Assembly (NCBI RefSeq): GCF_014700075.1
Contig: NZ_JACXBU010000020.1
Location: 1 to 42,621, forward strand
DNA length: 42,621 bases
Direction: 5' to 3'
Source of the DNA: Pseudomonas sp. JM0905a
Lineage (GTDB): Bacteria; Pseudomonadota; Gammaproteobacteria; Pseudomonadales; Pseudomonadaceae
In this document: positions 24,337 to 32,453 of the stretch, in pieces
Layout of the letters: the number at the start of each line of letters is the position of its first letter
Numbering within the stretch: the first letter of the stretch is position 1
Program-made: the position numbers and the translations under genes
The notes under the pieces: generated by a model
Told to the model about the DNA's origin: nothing
What the model saw: the letters and a program-made list of their open reading frames with translations, nothing else
Database searches by the model: none

Positions 24337-25275
24337 TTACTTCAGCGAGGCGAAGGCGCTTTCGACGCCGTTCTTGCCGTCGAAGGTGGTGACCCCGGCG
24401 AGCCAGCCCTTGACCACTTCCGGATTGGCCTTGAGCCACTCGCGGGCGACCTTGGCCGGGTCTTCGCGGTCCATGATCGGCTGCATCAACTGGGCTTCCT
24501 GGTCGCTGGTGAAGCGCAGGTTGGTCAGCAGGCGATCGGCGTTGGGGCAGCGCTGGGCGAAGTCCGGCGCGGTGACGGTGGAAACGGTGGCGGCGCCATC
24601 GTTGGGGCCGAACACGTCCTCACTGCCGGTGAGGTAGGTGATGGGCATCTGGATGTTCATCGGGTGCGGTTTCCAGCCGAAGAACACCACCGGCTTGTTG
24701 TTCTTCACCGCACGTTTGACTGCGGTGAGCATGGCCGCCTCGCTGGACTCGATCAGCTTGAAGCCGCCCAGGCCGAACTGGTTGGTGTCGATCATCTTCT
24801 GGATCGCGGTATTGGCGCCGGAGCCGGACTCGATGCCGTAGATCTTGCCGTCCAGTTGGTCCTTGAATTTCGCGATGTCGGAGAAAGTGCGCAGGCCCTG
24901 TTCGGCGGTGTAGGTGGGCACTGCGAGCACGGCGATGGCGTCATTCAGCGAGGGTTCGGCGGCGACTTTCACCGACTTGGACGCCAGGAACGGCTTGATG
25001 TTGTCGTCCATGATCGGCTTCCAGTAGCCGAGGAAGACATCGATCTGCTTCTTCTGGATGCCGGCGAAAATGATCTGCTGCGAGGCCTGGGTCTGGGTGG
25101 TCTGGTAACCCAGGCTGCCGAGCAGTTCGTTGGCAACGGCGGTGGTGGCGACGACGTCGGTCCAGCCGACCACGCCTACGCGGATCTTCTGGCAACTGGC
25201 GTCTTCGGCGGCGAGTACGGCGGTGGTGGAGAGGGCGAACAGACAGCAACCAGCGAATGCGGTGAGACGTTTCAT
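24337..25275 (-). CDS. caiX: Carnitine-binding periplasmic protein
   Basis: 312 residues starting [20 protein letters not shown]. Signal peptide cleaved near LAAED. OpuAC-type substrate-binding domain: [30 protein letters not shown] [10 protein letters not shown] with aromatic ligand-cage residues, [14 protein letters not shown], and [12 protein letters not shown]. It captures carnitine in the periplasm for the CbcWV-type ABC transporter, which is not encoded here. First gene of the carnitine operon, corresponding to PA5388. GGGGAG precedes the ATG. Control is expected from CdhR bound in the gap to the right. Confidence 0.92.
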   Translation of the reverse strand: MKRLTAFAGCCLFALSTTAVLAAEDASCQKIRVGVVGWTDVVATTAVANELLGSLGYQTTQTQASQQIIFAGIQKKQIDVFLGYWKPIMDDNIKPFLASKSVKVAAEPSLNDAIAVLAVPTYTAEQGLRTFSDIAKFKDQLDGKIYGIESGSGANTAIQKMIDTNQFGLGGFKLIESSEAAMLTAVKRAVKNNKPVVFFGWKPHPMNIQMPITYLTGSEDVFGPNDGAATVSTVTAPDFAQRCPNADRLLTNLRFTSDQEAQLMQPIMDREDPAKVAREWLKANPEVVKGWLAGVTTFDGKNGVESAFASLK

Positions 25276-25498
25276 TGATGCTCCCCTTGCGGCCAAACGG
25301 TTTGTATTTGTTTTCCAGGAGCCGGGGGCGGCTCCTTCCGTCTTCGGGCGCCACTACAACCCGATGGAGACAAATTACTCAGCGTCCGAACCCGCGATTC
25401 GAACTAAAACGACTACCTGTTGAACAGGAACGACCACCTTTCTTGCACACGGCTGCGTAGTGTTTTTTAGTGCCTTATCCCCTTCGCGGAAAGCGGCC
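25276..25498. promoter_or_regulatory. caiX-cdhR divergent regulatory region
   Basis: 223 bp. Contains a perfect palindrome CCTGTT-G-AACAGG (25416-25428), 71 bp upstream of cdhR and a candidate operator, and a perfect 8-bp hairpin AGGAGCCG/CGGCTCCT (25317-25336) with a GGGG loop, in the caiX leader. CdhR is known to activate this operon with carnitine; which sequence it binds is not shown here. Confidence 0.55.
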
Positions 25499-26488
25499 AT
25501 GCCCCAGACGTTCAGCTTCCTCCTGCTGCCGGGCTTTTCCATGATCGGCCTGATGTCGGCGGTCGAGCCCCTTCGGGTGGCCAATCGTTTTCGGAGTGAA
25601 CTCTACCGCTGGCGCCTGCTGAGCCTGGATGGCGGCCCGGTGCCGGGGAGCAACGGCATGTCGCTGAACGTGGACGGCGGGCTGGACTCACCGCCAGAAG
25701 GCAACTGCCTGTTCGTGGTGGCCGGCTTCGAGCCGCTGGCCAGCTTCGGGCCACGCCTGGCCCACTGGCTCAATCGTGCCGAACGCGATGGCCTGCTGTT
25801 GGGTGGCATCGATACCGGCAGTTTCGTGCTGGCCGAGGCCGAGCTGTTCAGCCGCCAACGCCTGACCCTGCACTGGGAAGCCCTGGAAGCCTTCCACGAA
25901 CGCTACCCGGCGCTGAACGTCACCCAGGAGCTGTTCGAGATCGACGGCAAGCGGATCACCAGCGCGGGGGGAACCGCCAGCCTCGACCTGATGCTCACGC
26001 TGATCGCCCGCAGCCACGGCGAAGCCCTGGCACTGCAGGTGTCAGAGCAGTTCGTGCTGGGCCGCATCCGCACCCAGCAGGACCACCAGCGCATGCAGAT
26101 CGCCAGCCGCTTCCACGTACATAACAAGAAGGTGGTGCAGGTGATCGGCGAAATGGAGCGACACAGCGAGTCGCCCCTGAGTTCCCGGGAGCTGGCCGAG
26201 AAGGTGAGCGTCACGCCGCGCCAGCTGGAGCGGCTGTTCCGCCTGTACCTGAAGGAAACGCCGTCGAACTTCTACCTCGGCCTGCGCCTGGACAAAGCCC
26301 GCCAGCTATTGCGCCAGACCGACATGAGCGTGCTGGAAATCGCCCTGGCCTGTGGCTTCGAGTCGTCGTCCTACTTCTCCCGCGCCTACCGTGCACGCTT
26401 CGCCACCTGCCCGAGCCAGGACCGGCATGAGCATCCGGAAACTGTAGGGGCGAATTCATTCGCCAAGCAGGCCGCAGGTCTGCCCTGA
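25499..26488 (+). CDS. cdhR: Carnitine-responsive transcriptional activator, AraC family
   Basis: 329 residues starting MPQTFSFLLLPGFSMIGLMS. N-terminal DJ-1/PfpI-like (GATase1) domain (about 1-190) and C-terminal AraC helix-turn-helix (about 220-320: LAEKVSVTPRQLERLFRLYL, then CGFESSSYFSRAYRARF). It activates caiX-cdhCAB in response to carnitine; it is the PA5389 equivalent and divergent from caiX. The last 14 residues (VGANSFAKQAAGLP) are encoded by the REPIN at 26444, so the natural stop has apparently been replaced by one inside the repeat. GGAAAG upstream supports the ATG at 25499. Confidence 0.93.
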   Translation: MPQTFSFLLLPGFSMIGLMSAVEPLRVANRFRSELYRWRLLSLDGGPVPGSNGMSLNVDGGLDSPPEGNCLFVVAGFEPLASFGPRLAHWLNRAERDGLLLGGIDTGSFVLAEAELFSRQRLTLHWEALEAFHERYPALNVTQELFEIDGKRITSAGGTASLDLMLTLIARSHGEALALQVSEQFVLGRIRTQQDHQRMQIASRFHVHNKKVVQVIGEMERHSESPLSSRELAEKVSVTPRQLERLFRLYLKETPSNFYLGLRLDKARQLLRQTDMSVLEIALACGFESSSYFSRAYRARFATCPSQDRHEHPETVGANSFAKQAAGLP

Positions 26489-26540
26489 AACCTTGCAGGG
26501 GGCAGCAGAGCTGCCCTTGGCGAATGAATTCGCCCCTACA
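26444..26540. repeat. Family A REPIN, overlapping the cdhR 3' end
   Basis: Two inverted heads: GTAGGGGCGAATTCATTCGC at the left and GCGAATGAATTCGCCCCTAC at the right, 97 bp in all. It differs from the element at 26626 by three substitutions and one inserted base. The left head codes for the end of CdhR. Confidence 0.85.
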
Positions 26541-26625
26541 GGCATTTGTACTCGCAAGGCCACCTGTTATCCGCCAGACAGATATGCCAGCGCGACAGAC
26601 CTGGTGAACCGAGGGCTGGTTTGTT

Positions 26626-26723
26626 GTGGGGGCGAATCCATTCGCCAAGCAGGCCGCAGGTCTGCCCTGAAGCCTTGCAGGGGGGCAGCAGAGCTGCCCT
26701 TGGCGAATGAATTCGCCCCTACA
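26626..26723. repeat. Family A REPIN, second near-identical copy
   Basis: 98 bp, almost identical to the copy 182 bp to the left. It lies between cdhR and the stop of the convergent fdsD, where it may act as a transcript 3'-end structure. Confidence 0.85.
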
Positions 26724-26753
26724 AGCATTCGCGTCTGAATGCCCTGAACAGGG

Positions 26754-26975
26754 CTAAACCGCCCTCCCCTGCTCCGCCAGCGCCTGCTGCACCAGGGGGT
26801 GCAGGCTTTCGCCGTGGTGTTCTACCTGCCAGGCCATCAGCTCAATGCGCATGGCCGGCGTCCAGAAGCTTTGCAGGTGCGTACGCACCCCCTTCACTGC
26901 TTGCTCCTTGTCCGGTTCGGAGGCGAAGAACTGGGCGATCTGGTTGGCCATCTTGATCAGGTTGTCGGTGCTCAT
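26754..26975 (-). CDS. fdsD: Formate dehydrogenase delta subunit
   Basis: 73 residues starting MSTDNLIKMANQIAQFFASE. Matches the small FdsD subunit: LIKMANQIAQFF, then VRTHLQSFWTPAMR. FdsD is needed for a fully active molybdenum formate dehydrogenase complex in Cupriavidus and Rhodobacter, probably in assembly. Overlaps fdsA by 4 bp (ATGA), so it is translationally coupled. Last gene of fdsGBAD; no fdsC sulfurtransferase follows. Confidence 0.88.
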   Translation of the reverse strand: MSTDNLIKMANQIAQFFASEPDKEQAVKGVRTHLQSFWTPAMRIELMAWQVEHHGESLHPLVQQALAEQGRAV

Positions 26976-29848
26976 CGGCGTACCTCGACTTTTTCGGTCC
27001 TGCGGCGATCCTTGAGCAGGCGCCGCTGTTCGTCACTGAACTCTTGATAGCGTTTCTGCCATTCGGAGGGGTGGTAGACCCGCGTCACCTCCACGGCCGT
27101 CACCTTGTACTCCGGGCAGTTGGTGGCCCAGTCGGAGTTGTCGGTGGTGATCACGTTGGCCCCCGACTCGGGGAAGTGGAAGGTGGTGTACACCACCCCC
27201 GGCGCCACGCGCTCGCTGACCTTGGCACGCAGCACCGTCTGTCCGGCGCGGCTGCCAACGCCCACCCAGTCGCCCTCGGTGATGCCACGGCTTTCGGCGT
27301 CGGTCGGGTGGATTTCCAGGCGGTCCTCTTCATGCCAGGCGACGTTGTCGGTGCGCCGGGTCTGGGCGCCGACGTTGTACTGGCTGAGGATGCGGCCGGT
27401 GGTCAACAGCAGCGGATAGCGGCTATTGACCTTCTCTTCGGTGGGCACGTAGCCGGTGAGCATGAAGCGTCCCTTGCCACGCACGAATTCCTCGATGTGC
27501 ATGGTCGGCGTGCCATCCGGCGCCTGGTCGTTGCAGGGCCATTGCAGGCTGCCGTGACGATCCAGCTCGGCGTAGCTCACGCGGGTGAAGGTCGGGGTCA
27601 GGCTGGCGATCTCGTCCATGATCTCGGACGGGTGCTTGTAGTCCATCTTGTAGCCAAGGGCGTTGGCCAGCAGTTGGGTCGCCTCCCAGTCGGCCTTGCC
27701 GCCCAGCGGGTCCATCACCTTGCGCACGCGGGAGATGCGCCGCTCGGCGTTGGTGAAGGTGCCGTCCTTCTCCAGGAAGGAACTGCCCGGCAGGAAGACG
27801 TGGGCGAACTTGGCGGTTTCGTTGAGGAAGATGTCCTGCACCACCACGCACTCCATGGCCGACAGGGCGGCGGTGACGTGCTGGGTGTTGGGGTCGCTCT
27901 GGGCGATGTCCTCGCCCTGGCAGTAGAGCGCCTTGAAGGTGCCGCCGAGCGCCGCCTCGAACATGTTGGGAATACGCAGGCCCGGATCAGGCTGCAGGGT
28001 CACGCCCCAGGCCTGTTCGAACTGGTGGCGCACCGCGTCGTTGGAGACGTGGCGGTAGCCCGGCAGTTCATGGGGGAACGAACCCATGTCGCAGGAACCC
28101 TGCACGTTGTTCTGCCCACGCAGCGGGTTCACGCCGACGCCTTCACGGCCAATGTTGCCGGTAACCATGGCGAGGTTGGCGATGCCCATGACCGAGGTGC
28201 TGCCCTGGCTGTGCTCGGTCACGCCCAGGCCGTAGTAGATGGCTGCGTTGCCGCCGGTGGCGTAGAGCCGTGCGGCGGCGCGGATGTCGTCGGGCGACAC
28301 GCCGCAGATCGGCCCCATGGCCTCGGGGGAGTTTTCCGGCAGGCTGACGAAATCGCGCCAGCGGGCGAAGTCAGTCGCTTCGCAGCGGGCATCGACGAAG
28401 TCCTGGTTGACCAGCCCCTCGGTGACGATCACGTGGGCCAGGGCGTTGAGCATGGCCACGTTGGTGCCCGGACGCAGCGCCAGATGCAGCTCGGCGCGGG
28501 CGTGGGGCGAATCCACCAGGTCGATACGGCGCGGGTCGATGACGATCAGCCGCGCACCCTCGCGCAGACGGCGCTTGAGCTGGGAACCGAACACCGGGTG
28601 GGCGTCGGTGGGGTTGGCACCGATGACCAGCACCACGTCGGCCTGCATCACCGAGTCGAAGCTCTGGGTACCGGCGGACTCGCCCAGGGTCTGCTTGAGG
28701 CCGTAGCCGGTGGGCGAGTGGCAGACCCGCGCGCAGGTGTCGACGTTGTTGTTGCCGAAGCCGGCACGCACCAGTTTCTGCACCAGGTAGGTCTCTTCGT
28801 TGGTGCAGCGGCTGGAGGTGATGCCACCGATGGAATCACGCCCGTACTTGAGCTGGATGCGGCGGAATTCGCCCGCCGCGTAGTTCACCGCTTCTTCCCA
28901 GCTGACTTCCTGCCAGGGATCGCTTATGTGCTTGCGGATCATCGGCTTGGTGATGCGGTCCGGGTGGGTGGCGTAGCCCCAGGCGAAGCGGCCCTTGACG
29001 CAGGAATGGCCGTGGTTGGCCTGGCCGTTCTTGTCCGGAACCATGCGCACCAGTTGGTCGCCCTTCATCTCGGCGCGGAACGAGCAGCCCACCCCGCAAT
29101 AGGCGCAGGTAGTGATGACGCTGCGCTCCGGCTGGCCCATCTCCACCACGCTCTTTTCCATCAGGGTGGCGGTCGGGCAGGCCTGCACGCAGGCGCCGCA
29201 GGACACGCATTCGGAGTCGAGGAAGTTCTCGCCACCGGCCGCTGCCACACGGGACTCGAAGCCGCGCCCGCTGATGGTCAGGGCGAAGGTGCCCTGGGTT
29301 TCCTCGCAGGCGCGCACGCAGCGGTTGCAGACGATGCACTTGCTCGGGTCATAGTCGAAATAGGGGTTGGAGACGTCCTTCTGCTCATCCAGGTGATTGG
29401 CGCCGTCGTAGCCGTAGCGCACCTCGCGCAGGCCCACCTGGCCGGCGACGGTCTGCAACTCGCAATTGCCGTTGGCCGAGCAGGTCAGGCAATCCAGCGG
29501 GTGGTCGGAGATGTACAGCTCCATCACATTGCGACGCAGGGTGGCGAGCTTGGGCGTCTGGGTGTGGACCACCATGCCTTCGGTCACGGGCGTCGTGCAG
29601 GAGGCCGGATAGCCACGCATGCCGTCGATTTCCACCAGGCACATGCGGCAGGAGCCGAAGGCTTCCAGGCTGTCGGTGGCGCAGAGCTTGGGAATGGTGG
29701 TGCCGAGCAGCGCGGCGGCACGCATCACCGAGGTGCCGGCGGGCACGCTGATCTCGCGGCCATCGATGGTCAGGCTGACCTGCACCTCGCTTTCGCGGGC
29801 CGGGGTGCCAAGGTCGATATCGCTGGCGGGGTCGAAGATGTTGATCAT
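26972..29848 (-). CDS. fdsA: NAD-dependent formate dehydrogenase, catalytic alpha subunit
   Basis: 958 residues. It oxidises formate to CO2 at a molybdenum bis-MGD centre. N-terminal [2Fe-2S] ferredoxin domain (LCATDSLEAFGSCRMCLVEI), His-Cys cluster region (HPLDCLTCSANGNCELQ), two [4Fe-4S] pairs (CIVCNRCVRACEE and CVSCGACVQACP), and the proximal cluster (CAYCGVGCSFR). The molybdopterin domain has the metal-ligating Cys in CARVCHSPTGYGL, and the C-terminal cofactor domain includes SQYNVGAQTRRT. It carries Cys, not selenocysteine. Overlaps fdsB by 4 bp upstream and fdsD by 4 bp downstream. Soluble cytoplasmic type, since no membrane anchor or Tat signal is present. Confidence 0.95.
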   Translation of the reverse strand: MINIFDPASDIDLGTPARESEVQVSLTIDGREISVPAGTSVMRAAALLGTTIPKLCATDSLEAFGSCRMCLVEIDGMRGYPASCTTPVTEGMVVHTQTPKLATLRRNVMELYISDHPLDCLTCSANGNCELQTVAGQVGLREVRYGYDGANHLDEQKDVSNPYFDYDPSKCIVCNRCVRACEETQGTFALTISGRGFESRVAAAGGENFLDSECVSCGACVQACPTATLMEKSVVEMGQPERSVITTCAYCGVGCSFRAEMKGDQLVRMVPDKNGQANHGHSCVKGRFAWGYATHPDRITKPMIRKHISDPWQEVSWEEAVNYAAGEFRRIQLKYGRDSIGGITSSRCTNEETYLVQKLVRAGFGNNNVDTCARVCHSPTGYGLKQTLGESAGTQSFDSVMQADVVLVIGANPTDAHPVFGSQLKRRLREGARLIVIDPRRIDLVDSPHARAELHLALRPGTNVAMLNALAHVIVTEGLVNQDFVDARCEATDFARWRDFVSLPENSPEAMGPICGVSPDDIRAAARLYATGGNAAIYYGLGVTEHSQGSTSVMGIANLAMVTGNIGREGVGVNPLRGQNNVQGSCDMGSFPHELPGYRHVSNDAVRHQFEQAWGVTLQPDPGLRIPNMFEAALGGTFKALYCQGEDIAQSDPNTQHVTAALSAMECVVVQDIFLNETAKFAHVFLPGSSFLEKDGTFTNAERRISRVRKVMDPLGGKADWEATQLLANALGYKMDYKHPSEIMDEIASLTPTFTRVSYAELDRHGSLQWPCNDQAPDGTPTMHIEEFVRGKGRFMLTGYVPTEEKVNSRYPLLLTTGRILSQYNVGAQTRRTDNVAWHEEDRLEIHPTDAESRGITEGDWVGVGSRAGQTVLRAKVSERVAPGVVYTTFHFPESGANVITTDNSDWATNCPEYKVTAVEVTRVYHPSEWQKRYQEFSDEQRRLLKDRRRTEKVEVRR

Positions 29849-31404
29849 TGGTCGGCCTCCGAGGTCTCCAGACCGAAGTCGGCGGGGAAGTGCTTGAGGG
29901 CGCTGGTCACCGGGAAGGCGGTCATGCCACCCAGGGCGCAGAGCGAGCCGTACGTCATGGTGTCGCAGAGGTCCTTGAGCAGCAGGGCCTGCTCCTCGCG
30001 GGCGGTGATATCGGTGGCGGCGATCAGGCGATCAACCACCTCCACTCCTCGGGTCGAGCCGATGCGGCAGGGCGTGCACTTGCCGCAGGATTCCTCAGCG
30101 CAGAACTGCAGGGCGAAGCGGGCCATGTGGGCCATGTCCAGGCTGTCGTCAGCCACCACCACGCCGCCGTGGCCGAGCATCGCGCCCATGGCGGCGAAGG
30201 CCTCGTAGTCCAGCGGCGTATCGAATTGCGACGGCGGCACCCAGGCACCGAGCGGCCCGCCCACTTGTGCAGCCTTCAGCGGCCGACCACTGGCGGTACC
30301 GCCGCCATAGCCCTCCACCAGCTCGCGCAGGCTCAGACCGAAGGCGCGCTCCACCAGTCCGCCATGGCGGATGTTGCCGGCGAGCTGGAAGGGCATGGTG
30401 CCCAGCGAGCGGCCCATGCCGAAATCACGGTAGAACTGCGCACCACGGGCCAGGATGACCGGCACCGAGGCCAGGGTGAGCACGTTGTGCACCAGGGTCG
30501 GCAGGCCAAACAGCCCCTGCAGCGCTGGCAGCGGTGGCTTGGCACGGACCACGCCGCGCTTGCCTTCCAGCGAATCCAGCAGGGCGGTTTCCTCACCGCA
30601 GATATAGGCACCAGCGCCTACGCGCACATCGAGGTCGAAGGCCCGGCCGCTGCCCCCGACGTTGGCGCCGAGGTAGCCGGCCTCGCGAGCAATCTCGATG
30701 GCCGCGCGCAGGTTATCCACCGACTGCGGGTACTCGGAGCGCACGTAGATGTAGCCCATGGTGGCGCCGACGGCTAGGCCGGCGATGGCCATGCCTTCGA
30801 TCAGCAGGAAGGGGTCGCCTTCCGTCAGCATGCGGTCGGCAAAGGTGCCGGAGTCGCCTTCGTCGGCGTTGCACACCACGTACTTCTGCGCAGCGGCGGC
30901 GCCGCGCACGGTGCGCCACTTGATGCCCGCCGGGAAGGCTGCGCCGCCCCGGCCACGCAGGCCGGAATCCAGCACGGCGGCGACGATGTCATCACCGCTC
31001 TGGCCAATGGCGCGGGTCAGCCCTTCAAAACCGCCATGGGCCCGGTAGTCGTCCAGGGACAACGGCCGGGTGATGCCGGCACGGGCGAAGAGCAGGCGCT
31101 GCTGGCTCTTCAGGTACGGCAGTTCCTCCACCGGCCCCAAGGCCAGCGGATGGGTGCTGGCATCGCCCTGCAGGGCGTCCAGCAGGGAAGGCACGTCCTG
31201 AGGCGCAACCGGGCCGAAACCCAGGCGACCTTCGGCGCTTTCCAGCTCCAGCAGCGGTTCCAGCCAGTAGAGGCCACGGGAACTGGTGCGTTTGATTTCC
31301 AGCGGCAGCTTGCGTTGCTCCGCTTCGCGGGCGAGGGCCGTGGCCAGGTCGTCGGCACCGACGGCACGGGCGACGGAATCGCAGGGGATGCACAGCTTCA
31401 GCAT
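29845..31404 (-). CDS. fdsB: NAD-dependent formate dehydrogenase, beta subunit
   Basis: 519 residues starting MLKLCIPCDSVARAVGADDL. N-terminal thioredoxin-like part, then a NuoF-like domain with FMN/NADH binding (GLRGRGGAAFPAGIKW, VCNADEGDSGTF, GAGAYICGEETALL) and the [4Fe-4S] site ESCGKCTPCRIGS. It takes electrons from FdsA and reduces NAD+. The ATG at 31404 overlaps the end of fdsG by 7 bp; an upstream frame to 31518 would lie inside fdsG. Confidence 0.94.
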   Translation of the reverse strand: MLKLCIPCDSVARAVGADDLATALAREAEQRKLPLEIKRTSSRGLYWLEPLLELESAEGRLGFGPVAPQDVPSLLDALQGDASTHPLALGPVEELPYLKSQQRLLFARAGITRPLSLDDYRAHGGFEGLTRAIGQSGDDIVAAVLDSGLRGRGGAAFPAGIKWRTVRGAAAAQKYVVCNADEGDSGTFADRMLTEGDPFLLIEGMAIAGLAVGATMGYIYVRSEYPQSVDNLRAAIEIAREAGYLGANVGGSGRAFDLDVRVGAGAYICGEETALLDSLEGKRGVVRAKPPLPALQGLFGLPTLVHNVLTLASVPVILARGAQFYRDFGMGRSLGTMPFQLAGNIRHGGLVERAFGLSLRELVEGYGGGTASGRPLKAAQVGGPLGAWVPPSQFDTPLDYEAFAAMGAMLGHGGVVVADDSLDMAHMARFALQFCAEESCGKCTPCRIGSTRGVEVVDRLIAATDITAREEQALLLKDLCDTMTYGSLCALGGMTAFPVTSALKHFPADFGLETSEADQ

Positions 31405-31880
31405 GAACCGTCCTCCAGGCAGCCCTTCACCAGCGCACTCAGGCGCTCTGGCGTCAGTCGCGCATGCAGGCGGCCGTCCAGCTCCAGGGCCGGCGAGCAG
31501 GCGCAGGCGCCCAGGCAATAGACCGGCCGCAGGCTGATCTGGCCGTCGGCACTGGTGCCGTGGTCGTCCAGATCCAGCTGTTCGCGCAGCTGCGCGGCCA
31601 GGCGCTCGGCGCCCATGCTCTGGCAGGACTCAGCGCGGCACAGGCGCAGGGTATGGCGTGCCGGCGGCGTGGTGCGGAAGTCGTGGTAGAAGCTGATCAC
31701 TCCGCGCACCTCGGCCAGGCTGAGGTTCAGGGCGTGGGCGATTTCGGGAATGGCGACGTCGGGGATGTATCCCGCGCCTTCCTGGATGGCGTGGAGGATC
31801 GGCAGCAGGGCACCGGGGGTGTCCTTCTCGCGTTCCAGCACACTCTGGATCAGAGGCAGGTGGAGCGTCTCATCAGGCAT
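31398..31880 (-). CDS. fdsG: NAD-dependent formate dehydrogenase, gamma subunit
   Basis: 160 residues starting MPDETLHLPLIQSVLEREKD. NuoE-like [2Fe-2S] protein: GALLPILHAIQEGAGYIP, the LSLAEVRGVISFYHDF segment, and four ligand cysteines in CRAESCQSMG and YCLGACACSP. It contributes an extra iron-sulfur centre close to the FMN of FdsB. First gene of fdsGBAD; AGAGGA lies before the ATG. No fds regulator is visible nearby, so control may come from outside or from the betaine regulators. Confidence 0.93.
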   Translation of the reverse strand: MPDETLHLPLIQSVLEREKDTPGALLPILHAIQEGAGYIPDVAIPEIAHALNLSLAEVRGVISFYHDFRTTPPARHTLRLCRAESCQSMGAERLAAQLREQLDLDDHGTSADGQISLRPVYCLGACACSPALELDGRLHARLTPERLSALVKGCLEDGSC

Positions 31881-32453
31881 ACAGCGTTCCTCTGCTTCAC
31901 GGGCGACGGGCTGAATTCAGTCGTCCGGAGGTCTCGGCTGCGGCTCACTCACCACGTCACGGAGCGTGGCCTGTGGTGGCCGTCCTAGCGCCCCGAAGCG
32001 CATCTACGCGCGCTGGTCCGGGACATTCGAGGAGCTTGCCATCCCCGTCATTCGGAGATTTCACCCCAGCGACCCTGCGCATTCTGAAACCGACGCAGGC
32101 CGACGGAGCGCTCCGTACCTTCCTTTATAGGCGCTCAGGAACGAAGCCTGGAGAAGCGCGGACCTGCGGCTTTGCTGTGGGGGCGAATTCGTTCGCGATA
32201 GGCGGCACCGCCGCCCCATTTCCGGCGGGTGGCAGGCCTGCGGCCTGCATAGCGAATGAATTCGCCCTCACAAGAGCAAGGCCAACCCCCGTAAAAACGG
32301 CAGTTCCGAACCCTGCTTGCCCATTCGCGACCAGCTTGACGCTTTCGGCAATACCCCGGTCGCTTTTGCGCGATAGCGCCGAATTCCCCAGGGATATGCT
32401 CCCCTCAAAGCGCCGGCAGAAGATTCGGCGCATGCATAACAGGGGACAGCCTG
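31881..32453. other. Divergent gap between fdsG and the dimethylglycine genes
   Basis: 573 bp with promoters for both directions presumably present, and one family A REPIN (32177-32272). No credible gene: the open frame crossing it on the plus strand runs through the REPIN and into the dipeptidase gene in another frame. No sigma-54-type or other named promoter was recognised. GbdR would be expected to act near 32280-32440. Confidence 0.5.
32177..32272. repeat. Family A REPIN
   Basis: GTGGGGGCGAATTCGTTCGC at the left and GCGAATGAATTCGCCCTCAC at the right. The middle (GGCAGGCCTGCGGCCTGC) is shared with the array near 5.8 kb. Confidence 0.8.

Noticed and set aside
27044-30208. A very long open frame on the plus strand opposite fdsA (about 1050 codons).
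   Set aside because: It mirrors a high-GC gene with strong codon bias, its product is low-complexity (rich in His, Val, Gly and Ala), and the fdsA product is clearly the real one.
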